Under the pieces are notes generated by a model. That model was not told where the DNA came from. It was given only the letters and a program-made list of their open reading frames with translations, and made no database searches. Of a DNA stretch of 64,000 bases, positions 16,600 to 25,154 are shown one piece after another. The position numbers and the translations under genes were made by a program. This DNA is from Gemmobacter aquatilis (lineage in GTDB: Bacteria; Pseudomonadota; Alphaproteobacteria; Rhodobacterales; Rhodobacteraceae): positions 124,001-188,000 of the forward strand of contig NZ_FOCE01000005.1 of NCBI RefSeq assembly GCF_900110025.1, read 5' to 3'. Within the stretch, counting starts at the first letter, position 1. Each line of letters opens with the position of its first letter.

Positions 16600-17688
16600 T
16601 CAGGTATTTGGCAAGGCCCAGGCGTGGCGCGGATCCCAGGTCAGGGTGACCGGCGTGCCGGGCGTCAGGGTGGCATCGTCGCCCAGATCCAGCCGTTGCA
16701 GGCGGAAATCGCGCCCGGTGTCGGATTCGATGAAGATGGTCTGCGTCGATCCGACGAATTCCATCCCCACCACCTTGCCCGAGACCTGCGGCTGCCCCAC
16801 GGGCGCCGCCATGCCCTCGGCCAGCAGGCGCAGCCGGTCGGCGCCGATGACGAAGGATTGCACGGCCCCCACCGCCACCGGCACGGTATCAGGCACCGCC
16901 ATGCGGCCCTCGGCGCAATCGAGCCAGATCATGCCATCGGCGCGCCCGGTCACCGTGCCTTCCAGCCGGGTGTTCATCCCCATGAACCCCGCGACAAAGG
17001 CGTTAACCGGCGCCCGATACACATCGCGCGGCGGCCCCGCCTGCTGCACGATGCCGTCAGCCATCACCACCACGCGGTCAGCCAGCGCAAACGCCTCGGA
17101 TTGCGAATGGGTGACATAGATGAAGGTGATCTTCAGCTCGCGGTGCAGCCGGGCCAGTTCGGTTTGCAGATGCACCCGCAGGTGGGCATCCAGCGCCGAC
17201 AGGGGTTCATCCAGCAGCAGGATCGACGGCTGGGTGACCAGCGCCCGCGCAATCGCCACGCGCTGACGCTGCCCGCCCGAAAGCTGGCTGATGTCGCGCT
17301 TGCCCATGCCGCCCAGACCCACACGGTCCAGCCAGTCATTCGCCAGCCTGCGCCGGGCATTGGGCGACTCGCCCCGCATCTTCAGCGGGAAGGCCACGTT
17401 GTCTTCGACCGACAGGAAGGGGAACAGCGCAAGGCTTTGCCACACCATCGGCGTGCCGCGTTCCTCGGCGGGCACCTCCGTCATGTCGCGCCCGCCGATC
17501 AGGATGCGCCCGCCGGTCGGCTTGTCCAGCCCGGCGATCATCCGCAGCGTGGTGGATTTGCCGCAGCCCGACGGCCCCATCAGCGCGATGAACTCGCCCG
17601 CCGCGATGTCGAGGTTCAGGCTTTTCACCGCATGGTGCCCCGGATAGGCCATATCCAGCGCCTCAAGGCGCACATAAGGCTCGGTCAT
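16600..17688 (-). CDS. ABC transporter ATP-binding protein, PotA-like
   Basis: 362 residues. Walker A is 'GPSGCGKSTTL' (residues about 38-48), the signature 'LSGGQRQRVAIARAL' (about 134-148), Walker B 'ILLLDEPLSALD', and the H-loop 'YVTHSQSEA'. A C-terminal TOBE region follows from about residue 235 ('GFMGMNTRLEGTV'). It energises the importer encoded by the three preceding genes. Its ATG overlaps the stop of the second permease. The class includes polyamine, iron and putative nucleobase-derivative importers; the associated deaminase genes suggest a nitrogenous substrate. Confidence 0.92.
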   Translation of the reverse strand: MTEPYVRLEALDMAYPGHHAVKSLNLDIAAGEFIALMGPSGCGKSTTLRMIAGLDKPTGGRILIGGRDMTEVPAEERGTPMVWQSLALFPFLSVEDNVAFPLKMRGESPNARRRLANDWLDRVGLGGMGKRDISQLSGGQRQRVAIARALVTQPSILLLDEPLSALDAHLRVHLQTELARLHRELKITFIYVTHSQSEAFALADRVVVMADGIVQQAGPPRDVYRAPVNAFVAGFMGMNTRLEGTVTGRADGMIWLDCAEGRMAVPDTVPVAVGAVQSFVIGADRLRLLAEGMAAPVGQPQVSGKVVGMEFVGSTQTIFIESDTGRDFRLQRLDLGDDATLTPGTPVTLTWDPRHAWALPNT

Positions 17689-18473
17689 GCTGTCTCCTTT
17701 CCGGCGCCGCCCAGCCGGGCAAAGCGCTGCGCCAGCGTCACAAGGATCAGGCTGATCGCCAGAACCAGGGTGCCGATGGCGTTGATCTTGGGGTTCACCT
17801 GCCCTTGCAGCAGGTTGAGAACGCGCACTGGCAGCGTCTCGTTCACGCCGCCCACGAACCAGGCGACCATGAATTCATCGAAAGACACCGCCGCCGACAG
17901 GCAGAAGGCCGCGATCAATGAGGGTTTGCAGAACGGAATCACCACATGCCACAGCGCCGCCAGCGGCGAGGCGCCAAGGTTCCACGCGGCCGCTTCCAGA
18001 TCGGGGCCAAGCTCGCCCAGCCGCAGCCGGATCAGCGCCATGGAAAATGACACCGCAATCGCCACATGGCAGACGATGATCCCGGCAGGCGTGCCGAACA
18101 TCGGCGTGCGCGACAGCGCGGCCAGCATCGCCATGCCCAGAATGGTGACCGGTACCGCCGGCGGCACCGCCACCGCCAGCATCAGCGGGCGCTTGCCGAA
18201 GAACATATAGCGGTAATCCAGATAGGCCGCCGAAAAGCCAAGCACCGTCGCCAGAACCGCCGTGCCAAGGCTGACGATCACCGAGTTCTTCATCGCGCTG
18301 AGGATCATCGCATCCGCCAGCGCCTCGCGATGCCAGTTCAGCGTGAACCCGCCCCAGGGCAGGGCCGGAAAGCGGTTGGCGTCGAAGGAAAACACCACGA
18401 TCACCAGCATCGGCATGGCGATGAACAGCGCAAGCGCGGCCAGATACAGATTGCGCAGGATACGCCCGGTCAT
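17685..18473 (-). CDS. ABC transporter permease, PotC-like
   Basis: 262 residues. The first transmembrane segment is at about 8-28 ('LYLAALALFIAMPMLVIVVF'). The periplasmic motif 'WHREALADAMILSAMKNSV' is typical of PotC proteins. The EAA loop appears as 'LEAAAWNLGASPLAALWHV' near 165-185 and is followed by 'VSFDEFMVAWFVGG'. It pairs with the adjacent PotB-like permease. The ATG overlaps the preceding stop and the stop overlaps the next ATG, so translation is coupled on both sides. Confidence 0.92.
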   Translation of the reverse strand: MTGRILRNLYLAALALFIAMPMLVIVVFSFDANRFPALPWGGFTLNWHREALADAMILSAMKNSVIVSLGTAVLATVLGFSAAYLDYRYMFFGKRPLMLAVAVPPAVPVTILGMAMLAALSRTPMFGTPAGIIVCHVAIAVSFSMALIRLRLGELGPDLEAAAWNLGASPLAALWHVVIPFCKPSLIAAFCLSAAVSFDEFMVAWFVGGVNETLPVRVLNLLQGQVNPKINAIGTLVLAISLILVTLAQRFARLGGAGKETA

Positions 18474-19375
18474 CGCGTTTTCCTCTTTTGGGTCAGCGCC
18501 TGCACCAGCACGAAGGCCAGCGCGAGGATCGCCAGCATCGACACCCCGATCACCGAGGCGCGCGGCCATTGCGAGCCGGATTTCACCGTGTCCACGATCA
18601 GGATCGCCAGTGTCGGCGGGTTTGATCCGGTCAGGAACACCGGGCTGGCATAGTCGCCGAAGGACAGAAGGAAGGCGGTCACACCGGCCAGCCCCAGCCC
18701 CGGCTTGATCGCAGGCAGCGTGACCTGCGTCAGCACCTGCACTTTTGATGCACCAAGATTCCGCGCCGCCTCGATCAGGCTGTGATCCATGCCCATCAGC
18801 GCGAAGGTCAGGATCAGCGTCACCACCGGCAGCGTCAGCGTCAGCAACCCGATGTTGAGCGACAGCGTGCCCCCCAGCAGATCCGCCGCAGGCAGACCCA
18901 GCAAGGCCAGCCCGGTATTCACCAGACCACCGGGCGACAGCACTACCTGCCACGCATAGACCTTCAGGATATAGCTGGAAAACACCGGGATGATCAGAAA
19001 GGCGATCCAGCGGCCCCGCGCCCGCGCCGACAGGCGCAGCGCAATCGCATGGGCGGCCGGAAAGGCCAGCAGCATCGACAGCACGGTGGCCACCAGCGCC
19101 ACCTCGGCGGTATAGACCAGCGCGCGCTGGAATGGGGTCGAGGTCAGCACCTTTTCCCAGTTCGCCAGATCGAAGGCCGGGGCCAGCCGGAAATTGCGCA
19201 CTTTCCAGAAGGTCACCACCACCAGAAAGGCCAGCGGCAGCACGAAAAACGCCACCTGCCACAGCGCCACCGGCAAGCCCAGCAGCAAAGGCAGCGCGGC
19301 CCGGGCGCGCCGCGTACCGCGCCCCCCCGGTGGGGAGGACGCGGCAGAGATTTCGGGCAAGGATGCCTCGGTCAT
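18470..19375 (-). CDS. ABC transporter permease, PotB-like
   Basis: 301 residues from the ATG inside the TGATG overlap with the binding-protein stop. A charged, proline-rich N-terminus of about 30 residues precedes the first transmembrane helix ('ALWQVAFFVLPLAFLVVV'). The EAA loop reads 'LIEAARNLGASKVQVLTQV' near 205-225, and 'FGDYASPVFLTGSNPPTL' follows, as in PotB/PotH. It forms the channel with the PotC-like partner. Confidence 0.92.
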   Translation of the reverse strand: MTEASLPEISAASSPPGGRGTRRARAALPLLLGLPVALWQVAFFVLPLAFLVVVTFWKVRNFRLAPAFDLANWEKVLTSTPFQRALVYTAEVALVATVLSMLLAFPAAHAIALRLSARARGRWIAFLIIPVFSSYILKVYAWQVVLSPGGLVNTGLALLGLPAADLLGGTLSLNIGLLTLTLPVVTLILTFALMGMDHSLIEAARNLGASKVQVLTQVTLPAIKPGLGLAGVTAFLLSFGDYASPVFLTGSNPPTLAILIVDTVKSGSQWPRASVIGVSMLAILALAFVLVQALTQKRKTR

Positions 19376-20496
19376 CACAGGCTCTTCAGCTCGCTCCAGA
19401 CATCGTTCCAGTCTTCGATGGCCTGCTGGACCGGCAGTTTGCGGAAGTGGATGCGGCCCTTCTTCCATTCATCCATGACGTTCGGCTTGTCGAATTGCAG
19501 GCGCAGGATTTCGGCCTGATCGGGCATGGTTTCGTTCAGCAACTTCCAGCCCGCGATCGAGGGGATGGATTTCTTGTTGTCGGCCTTGGTGGCCTGCAAA
19601 ACCTGCCCCTTGGGCGAGGCGGTATACTGGATGAACTTACGCGCCAGATCCTTCTTCGGCGTGCCCTTCACGATGGACAGGCTTTCCGTCCACTGAATGC
19701 CGCCTTCTTCCGGCAGGATCGTATCAACGGGCGCGCCGTCCATGCGCAGGCCCAGCGTGATCCATTCCCCGATGCCGGGGATCAGATGCGCCTGCCCGTT
19801 GCGCAACGATGAGAAGATGTCGGCAATGGTATAGAAGCCCGAGGCCTGTGGTTTCAGCGAGAACAGCTTTTCCTTCAGCGCGCCGAAGGCGGCCTCGTCA
19901 ATATCGAAGGGATTGGCGTTCTTGTTCGACAGGCTGACACAGCCCATCGAGGGCAGATACCAGTCGAAGAACCCGACCTTGCCCTTCGCCTTCGCCTCCC
20001 ACATCGCGGCATAGCTGGCAAGTTCTTCGGGCTTGTAGACTTCCGAGTTGTAAGACAGACCCAGATAGCCGAAATCGCTCATCACGCCGAACAGCTTGTC
20101 GTCGAACCAGTGCAGCGGAAATTTCTGGAATTCGGGCCAGTAATCGGCCAGCGGGTAATCGGCGGGGTCGAGTTCCTCAAGGAAATCGGCCTCGTGCAGC
20201 AGGTGCATGTATTCGGCATCGGCCAGCACCACATCGAAGGATCCGGGCGGCGACTGGTTGATCACCGCCAGCATCTGATCGCCGCCAACATATTCCTTGA
20301 TGGCGATCTTGCAGTTGTTCTCCTTCTCGAACTCCGCGACCAGATAGGGGTCGGCATTGCCCGGCCAGGACAGATAGTTCAGAACCTGCGGTTCCTGCGC
20401 GTAAGACGGCGACCAGCGCAGCGCCGAGCTGGCGGCAAGGGCCGCGCCAGCGCCCAGAAAGCCCCGGCGGCTGAGGTCGAGATTGAATTTCTTCAT
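19375..20496 (-). CDS. Tat-exported PotD-like solute-binding protein
   Basis: 373 residues from the ATG at 20496, preceded by AGGAG; the upstream open frame is not protein-like. The N-terminus has a twin-arginine signal ('LDLSRRGFLGAGAALAASS') with probable cleavage after 'SYAQ', giving a periplasmic protein. Mature features are of the PotD/PotF class ('LNYLSWPGNADPYLVAEFEK', 'DVVLADAEYMHLL', 'GSFDVVLADAEY'). Tat export means folding before export, unlike most Sec-dependent PotD proteins. As first gene of the eight-gene operon it defines substrate specificity, which is unknown. Confidence 0.9.
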   Translation of the reverse strand: MKKFNLDLSRRGFLGAGAALAASSALRWSPSYAQEPQVLNYLSWPGNADPYLVAEFEKENNCKIAIKEYVGGDQMLAVINQSPPGSFDVVLADAEYMHLLHEADFLEELDPADYPLADYWPEFQKFPLHWFDDKLFGVMSDFGYLGLSYNSEVYKPEELASYAAMWEAKAKGKVGFFDWYLPSMGCVSLSNKNANPFDIDEAAFGALKEKLFSLKPQASGFYTIADIFSSLRNGQAHLIPGIGEWITLGLRMDGAPVDTILPEEGGIQWTESLSIVKGTPKKDLARKFIQYTASPKGQVLQATKADNKKSIPSIAGWKLLNETMPDQAEILRLQFDKPNVMDEWKKGRIHFRKLPVQQAIEDWNDVWSELKSL

Positions 20497-20675
20497 GTGC
20501 ACCACTCCTGTCGTTTGATCCCGCAGAGAAGTCTTGCGGCGCTTCTGCGCTGCGGCATCACAGATTCGGCGCAAAACGGGCGAGGAGGGGCTCGATTTTC
20601 TTGGCGCACAAAATTCGGGCATCTTTCGGGGGGCTCGGTTCGGATTTTGGAAAGCTGCCGGATTTCTATATCAGG

Positions 20676-20687
20676 ATTGCATGCAAT
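20676..20687. promoter_or_regulatory. Palindromic operator candidate ATTGCATGCAAT
   Basis: A perfect 12-base palindrome in the 218-base gap between the GntR gene (stop at 20715) and the transporter operon (ATG at 20496). The half-site TTGCAT also occurs twice, in tandem, just upstream of the GntR gene. This is consistent with one GntR-type repressor acting on both transcripts. Assignment is inference. Confidence 0.5.
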
Positions 20688-20714
20688 TTTCCCGCGATAC
20701 GAATCATCCAGAAG

Positions 20715-21419
20715 TCACTCGGCCTTGCGCGCATAGTCCGACAGGATGGCGCGGATATCGCGCGGCGCAACGCGTTCCATCAGGGCGCGACCGGCCACAG
20801 AATCCAGGTGATGGTCCATCAGATCTGCCGCACGCGGCCCGTCACCTGCCACCAGCGCGGCAACAAGTTGGGCGTGTTCAGCGGCGCCACAATCGGCGGA
20901 ATGGGGGCGGCCATACATCGCCAGAACCAGTGAACAGCGCGAAACGAGTTCGGTTACATAGCGCAAAAGCAACACATTGCCGGTCAGTTCAGCCAGCCGC
21001 AAGTGAAACTCCCCGGCCAGCCGAATGGCCTCAGCCTCGCTGACAGCGGCGTAAATTGCTTCTTCCTCGGTAAATTTCTGCAAAATTCCGGCGATTTCTG
21101 GTGTCATGCGCGCCGCAAGCTGCAGCATCACCATCCGCTCCAGCCCCTTGCGCACCACAAAGATATCGCGCCCCTCGTCCAGCGAGGGGTTGGCGACAAA
21201 GGCGCCACGATTGGGGATCAGATCGACAAGCCCTTCCACGGCCAAACGCCCCAGCGCCTCGCGCGCAATGGTGCGCGAGGTGCCGAAGCTTTCGCCGATT
21301 GCATCTTCGGGAAGCCGCGCGCCGGGGGTCAGGCGCTGTTCGATGATCGCCAGCCGCAGGGCGGCATGAACCTTTTCCGTCCGCGATTGCGGGGCGCGCG
21401 GCGTCTTTTTTGCGGCCAT
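20715..21419 (-). CDS. GntR-family regulator, FCD (FadR-type) C-terminal domain
   Basis: 234 residues. The N-terminal winged helix ('LPEDAIGESFGTSRTIAREA', about 35-55) is followed by an all-helical FCD domain. Its metal/ligand histidines are likely in 'EFHLRLAELTGN' and 'HAQLVAALVAGD', ending in 'LMDHHLDSV'. FCD regulators usually respond to small organic acids or catabolic intermediates. Same-strand position directly before the transporter-deaminase operon makes it the probable local repressor or inducer sensor. Confidence 0.92.
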   Translation of the reverse strand: MAAKKTPRAPQSRTEKVHAALRLAIIEQRLTPGARLPEDAIGESFGTSRTIAREALGRLAVEGLVDLIPNRGAFVANPSLDEGRDIFVVRKGLERMVMLQLAARMTPEIAGILQKFTEEEAIYAAVSEAEAIRLAGEFHLRLAELTGNVLLLRYVTELVSRCSLVLAMYGRPHSADCGAAEHAQLVAALVAGDGPRAADLMDHHLDSVAGRALMERVAPRDIRAILSDYARKAE

Positions 21420-21469
21420 GATCCTGCCTCGTTACACATGCTACTGCACGCATAATGGCGACAGATCGT

Positions 21470-21482
21470 ATGCAAAATGCAA
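21470..21482. promoter_or_regulatory. Tandem TTGCAT half-sites before the GntR gene
   Basis: ATGCAA (reverse complement TTGCAT) occurs at 21470-21475 and 21477-21482, 51 and 58 bases upstream of the GntR start. The same hexamer forms the 12-base palindrome at 20676-20687. It could be an autoregulatory site, although it lies close to the end of the upstream phosphoribosyltransferase gene. Confidence 0.4.
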
Positions 21483-21488
21483 GCCTGA

Positions 21489-22145
21489 TCAGGCAGCACT
21501 GCTGCGCCCTGCGGTGGGGAACGTGCGCTCGGCCTGATAGGTGGCGAAGCTGTCCAGATTTTGGGCATCGCATTGCGTCTGCCAGCGGCTGCCCGGCAGC
21601 ACCGCCGTCACGCAGCGATAGCGCGCGCGATACCCGGCGGTGCGGGCATTGGTTTCCATGGCCACGGCCACCAGCCCTGCCACACTGCCTCCCTGCCTTT
21701 CCACCAGACGGATCGCACCATCCATCGTGCCGCCGGTCTCGATCCACTGATCGACCAGCAAGACGCGGGTGCCGGTGGCGAAGGCAGGCTGGCGCATCTC
21801 CATCCCCTGTTCCCGCCCGGAATAGTTGGAAAACTCCACCCGGTCGGTTTCGACACACAGCTTGCCCGCCTTGCGGATCGGCAGGAAGCCCCGGTTCAGC
21901 CGCGCCGCCAGCGCCGCCCCCAGTACAAAGCCCATCGCATCGCAGCCCCCCACCACATCCACCGTGTCAGGCGCAATCTCGGCACAGAGATCATCCAGCA
22001 GATCACCGAAGGCCGCCTGATTGATGTAGATCGAGGTCGGGTCCAGCCAGGCGAATTTCGGCCCCTTGGTGTTGGGCGACATCAGCGACAGATACCAACG
22101 GTTGTCGCGCGGGCTGTGCAGATCAGGGCTGTTCAGGTCAGTCAT
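21489..22145 (-). CDS. Phosphoribosyltransferase-domain protein
   Basis: 218 residues. The type I PRTase PRPP loop is clear at about 130-147: 'VLLVDQWIETGGTMDGAI', with Gln where Asp or Glu is usual in the acidic pair. 'VVGGCDAMGFVLGAALAARL' and 'GFLPIRKAGKLC' resemble adenine/xanthine PRTases. It would transfer phosphoribose from PRPP to a base, or act as a PRPP-sensing protein. It overlaps the upstream BtpA-like gene by eight bases, so the two are co-translated. The nearby deaminase operon suggests nucleobase metabolism, but the acceptor base is not evident. Confidence 0.8.
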   Translation of the reverse strand: MTDLNSPDLHSPRDNRWYLSLMSPNTKGPKFAWLDPTSIYINQAAFGDLLDDLCAEIAPDTVDVVGGCDAMGFVLGAALAARLNRGFLPIRKAGKLCVETDRVEFSNYSGREQGMEMRQPAFATGTRVLLVDQWIETGGTMDGAIRLVERQGGSVAGLVAVAMETNARTAGYRARYRCVTAVLPGSRWQTQCDAQNLDSFATYQAERTFPTAGRSSAA

Positions 22146-22899
22146 GGCGGGTTCCCTCCGTGCGGGTGATGGCCAGAAGCGCGTCAAGGCGCGCGGGGTC
22201 GATGGTGTAGAAATCGCCGGGGCGGTTGATGCCGGTGGCGACAAGGAAACAGTCCACATCGGCGCAGAAGGCTGCGGCGTTGTCGGGCGTGATGCCCGAG
22301 GCCAGCGCCAGCGGACGATCCCCCATCGCGGCGCGGAAAGTGGCGATCTTCGCCAGATCGGGCGCCTGCCCGGTGGCAAGGCCCGAGGTCGTCACCACAT
22401 CCAGCCAGCGCGCGCCCAACCGGGCGGAGGCCGGGTAATCCGCGTCGGCCACCGGGCGCTGCTTCTTGAAGGCGACACCGCCGAAATAAAGCCCCTGCCA
22501 ACCCGAGGCGGCGCGCGCCGCCGCAATGGCCTCTGCCTCCGTCTGATCGGCGCGGGTCTCGTTCAGACAGGCGTCATCGGCCCAAAGGGCATCAAGGGCC
22601 AGCCCCTCTGCCGCCAGCGCCCCCAGCAACGGAAAGCCTGTCCGGCCATCCTCGGCCAGAAAATTGACGCCCAGCCACAGGTCGGGGTGGTCGCGCCGCG
22701 CCTGGCGCAGGATCGGCAGAAAGGTCTCGCGGTCGAAATCATGGTTGATCAAAAAGGCCCCCGCCGCCCCGGCCCGCGCCACATGGTCGAGGTTTTCGGC
22801 CACTTGCGCCACGCCAAGCACGTGGATCACAGGGGTAACGACGGGGCCGGTGCAGCCGAAGCGGCGGCGGAAGTCGTGTCTGGTCAGGTTTGGGGTCAT
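22138..22899 (-). CDS. BtpA/SgcQ-family TIM-barrel protein
   Basis: 253 residues, soluble. Barrel-strand features align with BtpA proteins: 'PVVTPVIHVLGVAQVAENL' at the start, 'AGAAGAFLINHDF', 'LWLGVNFLAE', 'YFGGVAFKKQRPVAD', 'VVTTSGLATGQAPDL', 'LALASGITPDNAAAF', and 'CFLVATGI' before a phosphate-binding-like end. The BtpA family was named for effects on photosystem I reaction-centre protein accumulation in cyanobacteria. Its enzymatic function in proteobacteria is unassigned. Coupling to a PRTase suggests a phosphoribosylated substrate. Confidence 0.7.
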   Translation of the reverse strand: MTPNLTRHDFRRRFGCTGPVVTPVIHVLGVAQVAENLDHVARAGAAGAFLINHDFDRETFLPILRQARRDHPDLWLGVNFLAEDGRTGFPLLGALAAEGLALDALWADDACLNETRADQTEAEAIAAARAASGWQGLYFGGVAFKKQRPVADADYPASARLGARWLDVVTTSGLATGQAPDLAKIATFRAAMGDRPLALASGITPDNAAAFCADVDCFLVATGINRPGDFYTIDPARLDALLAITRTEGTRHD

Positions 22900-22970
22900 G
22901 GCACTCTCCTTGCTGCCAGCCTGCGCTGCATTGCGGCAGAATGGAAATTGATTGACTTGATCATTGCATA

Positions 22971-23840
22971 ATGGATTCTTATGCCATGCCGACCAATATC
23001 CCCACCGATCTGCTGCGCGCCTTCGTCACCGTCATCGACCTTGGCGGCTATACCCGCGCGGCCGAGGCGCTGGGGCGCACCCAGCCCGCGATCAGCCAGA
23101 AATTGCGGCGGCTGGAGGCGATCATCGGCCAGCCGCTGCTGCTGGCCGAGGCGGGGCAGATCCGCCTGACCGATGCCGCCCGCACGCTGGATACGCTGGC
23201 GCGGCAGATGCTGCGCATCAATGACGACATCGCCGCCAGCTTTGCTGATGAACGGCTGTCGGGCTGGCTGCGGGTTGGCGTGCCCACAGATTTCTCGAAT
23301 GCCTTCATGCTGCAGGCGATTGCCGATTTCGCCGCCGCCCATCGCGGGGTGCGGATCGAGGTGTCGAGCCGTGCCTCGCGCGATCTGCGCACGGCGCTGG
23401 CGGCCGAGGAGCTGGACATGATCTTTGCCATCGCCCCCGAGGACGGGATGCCCTGGCTGGTGCAGTCTTTCCGCGTGACGCCCTTCTGGGCGATCAGCGC
23501 GGCAGTACAGCTTGATCCGGCCGCCCCTGTGCCGCTGCTGCGCCACCCCGATCCTTGCGAATATGCCGACCGGATGCGCAGTGCGCTGCGCGATGCCGGT
23601 CGCCCCTGGCGCACGTTGCTGGTGTGCAACGATGTCGAAGGGCTGGTGGCCGCTGTCCGCGCGGGGCTGGGGGTCACCGCGCTGACCCCGGCCACGCTGG
23701 CCGCCGGGTTGCGCCGCGCCGATGTGGGCGACGGGCTGCCGCCGCTGGCGCCGCTGCGCATCGGCTTGTTCTACAAACACGCCCGGCTCAGCCGGGCCGG
23801 GCACGGGCTGGCGCAATCGCTGCTGGCGCGGCTGATCTGA
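22971..23840 (+). CDS. LysR-family transcriptional regulator
   Basis: 289 residues from the first ATG. A start 15 bases later (MPTNIPTDLL) fits the family equally well, and neither has a strong ribosome-binding site. The HTH at about 22-45 reads 'GGYTRAAEALGRTQPAISQ', followed by the linker helix and a substrate-binding domain. It is divergent from the BtpA-PRTase pair with only 71 bases between the starts. That gap includes TTGACTTGATCATTGCATAA, so it is the likely regulator of that pair. Effector unknown. Confidence 0.9.
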   Translation: MDSYAMPTNIPTDLLRAFVTVIDLGGYTRAAEALGRTQPAISQKLRRLEAIIGQPLLLAEAGQIRLTDAARTLDTLARQMLRINDDIAASFADERLSGWLRVGVPTDFSNAFMLQAIADFAAAHRGVRIEVSSRASRDLRTALAAEELDMIFAIAPEDGMPWLVQSFRVTPFWAISAAVQLDPAAPVPLLRHPDPCEYADRMRSALRDAGRPWRTLLVCNDVEGLVAAVRAGLGVTALTPATLAAGLRRADVGDGLPPLAPLRIGLFYKHARLSRAGHGLAQSLLARLI

Positions 23841-23907
23841 GCGCCGCGCGGGCTTGACACGCCGCCCGCGCGGCGGCGTGATCGCGGCAAGTGCAGGAGA
23901 GCCAAAG

Positions 23908-25149
23908 ATGCCCAAATTTGACCGCGAACTGGAACAGCGCCTGATGCGCTATGCTGCCGTCGATACCCAAAGCGATGAGAACGCGACCACATCGCCCAGC
24001 ACGGCGATCCAGTTGGATCTGTCGCGGATGCTGGCCGCCGAACTGGCCGAAATCGGCGCGGCAGAGGTGCGGATCACCGATTATGGCGCGGTTCTGGCCA
24101 CCATACCCGCCACCGCGCCGGGGCCTGTCATCGGTCTGCTGGCGCATGTCGATACCGCCCCCGCCTTTGCCGCGCAGGGGGTGAAGCCCGTGGTGCATCG
24201 CGGCTATAACGGCGGCGCGATCACCTTTGCCGATGCGCCCGATCTGCTGCTGTCACCCGAAATCTCGCCCTATCTGGCGGAAAAGCTTGGCGAAGACATC
24301 ATCACCGCCAGCGGCACGACTCTGCTGGGCGCCGATGACAAGGCCGGGGTGGCAATCCTGATGACCGCTGCGCGCCACCTGCTGGCCCATCCCGACATTC
24401 CGCATCCCTCGCTGCGCATCGCCTTCACCCCCGACGAGGAAATCGGGCGCGGCGTGGATGCCCGGCTGCCTAAGGATCTTGGCGCCGATTTCGCCTTCAC
24501 CTTCGACGGCGCCAAACCCGGCGAGATCGAGTTTGAAAGCTTTTCCGCCGATGGGGCGGTGGTCAAGATCACCGGCGTTTCGGCGCATCCGGGTTATGCC
24601 AAGGGCAAGCTGGTCAACGCGCTGCATCTGGCGGCAAAGATCGTGGCGACCCTGCCGCAGGCCACCCAGACGCCGGAAGTGACCGAGGGGCGCGAGGGGT
24701 TCCTGCACCTCTATCAGATGGGCGGCACGGCAGCCGAGGCCGAGTTGCGCTTCATCCTGCGCGATTTCGAACGCGACGGGCTGGCGGCAAAGGGCGATCT
24801 GCTGCGGCAGGTCTGCGCCACGGTGCAGGCGACCGAGCCGCGCGCCCGCATCACCTGCGACATCCGCCCGCAATATCGCAACATGCGCTACTGGCTGGAA
24901 CAGGACATGACGCCGGTCGAACTGGCCCGCGCCGCCTGCCGGGCCGAGGGGATGGAGCCGGTGTCGGTGCCGATCCGGGGCGGCACCGACGGGTCGCGGC
25001 TGACCGAGATGGGCGTGCCCACGCCCAATATCTTTACCGGGATGCAGGAAATCCACGGCCCGCTGGAATGGGTCAGCGTACAGGACATGGCGAAGGCGAC
25101 CCGCGTCTGCCTGCGTCTGGCGCAACTGGCGGCAAATCCCGGCGCCTGA
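23908..25149 (+). CDS. pepT: Peptidase T (tripeptide aminopeptidase)
   Basis: 413 residues from an ATG with AGGAGA upstream. M20B metallopeptidase motifs are visible: 'LLAHVDTAPAF' (metal His/Asp, about 90-100), 'GADDKAGVAIL' (bridging Asp, about 150), 'FTPDEEIGRGVD' (catalytic Glu pair, about 185-196), and a late His in 'EIHGPLEWV'. It removes N-terminal residues from tripeptides in the cytoplasm using two zinc ions. Length fits E. coli PepT (408). The gene ends five bases from the convergent thiolase gene, with no clear terminator between. Confidence 0.95.
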   Translation: MPKFDRELEQRLMRYAAVDTQSDENATTSPSTAIQLDLSRMLAAELAEIGAAEVRITDYGAVLATIPATAPGPVIGLLAHVDTAPAFAAQGVKPVVHRGYNGGAITFADAPDLLLSPEISPYLAEKLGEDIITASGTTLLGADDKAGVAILMTAARHLLAHPDIPHPSLRIAFTPDEEIGRGVDARLPKDLGADFAFTFDGAKPGEIEFESFSADGAVVKITGVSAHPGYAKGKLVNALHLAAKIVATLPQATQTPEVTEGREGFLHLYQMGGTAAEAELRFILRDFERDGLAAKGDLLRQVCATVQATEPRARITCDIRPQYRNMRYWLEQDMTPVELARAACRAEGMEPVSVPIRGGTDGSRLTEMGVPTPNIFTGMQEIHGPLEWVSVQDMAKATRVCLRLAQLAANPGA

Positions 25150-25154
25150 GCCGC

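Noticed and set aside
16072-18210. 712-codon plus-strand open frame across the deaminase, PotA-like and PotC-like genes
   Set aside because: It spans three real minus-strand genes and their junctions, has no recognisable motif, and has antisense-like residue content.
25150-25154. Possible terminator between convergent pepT and the thiolase gene
   Set aside because: Only five bases separate the stops and the small TGAGC/GCTCA palindrome is too short to support a terminator call.
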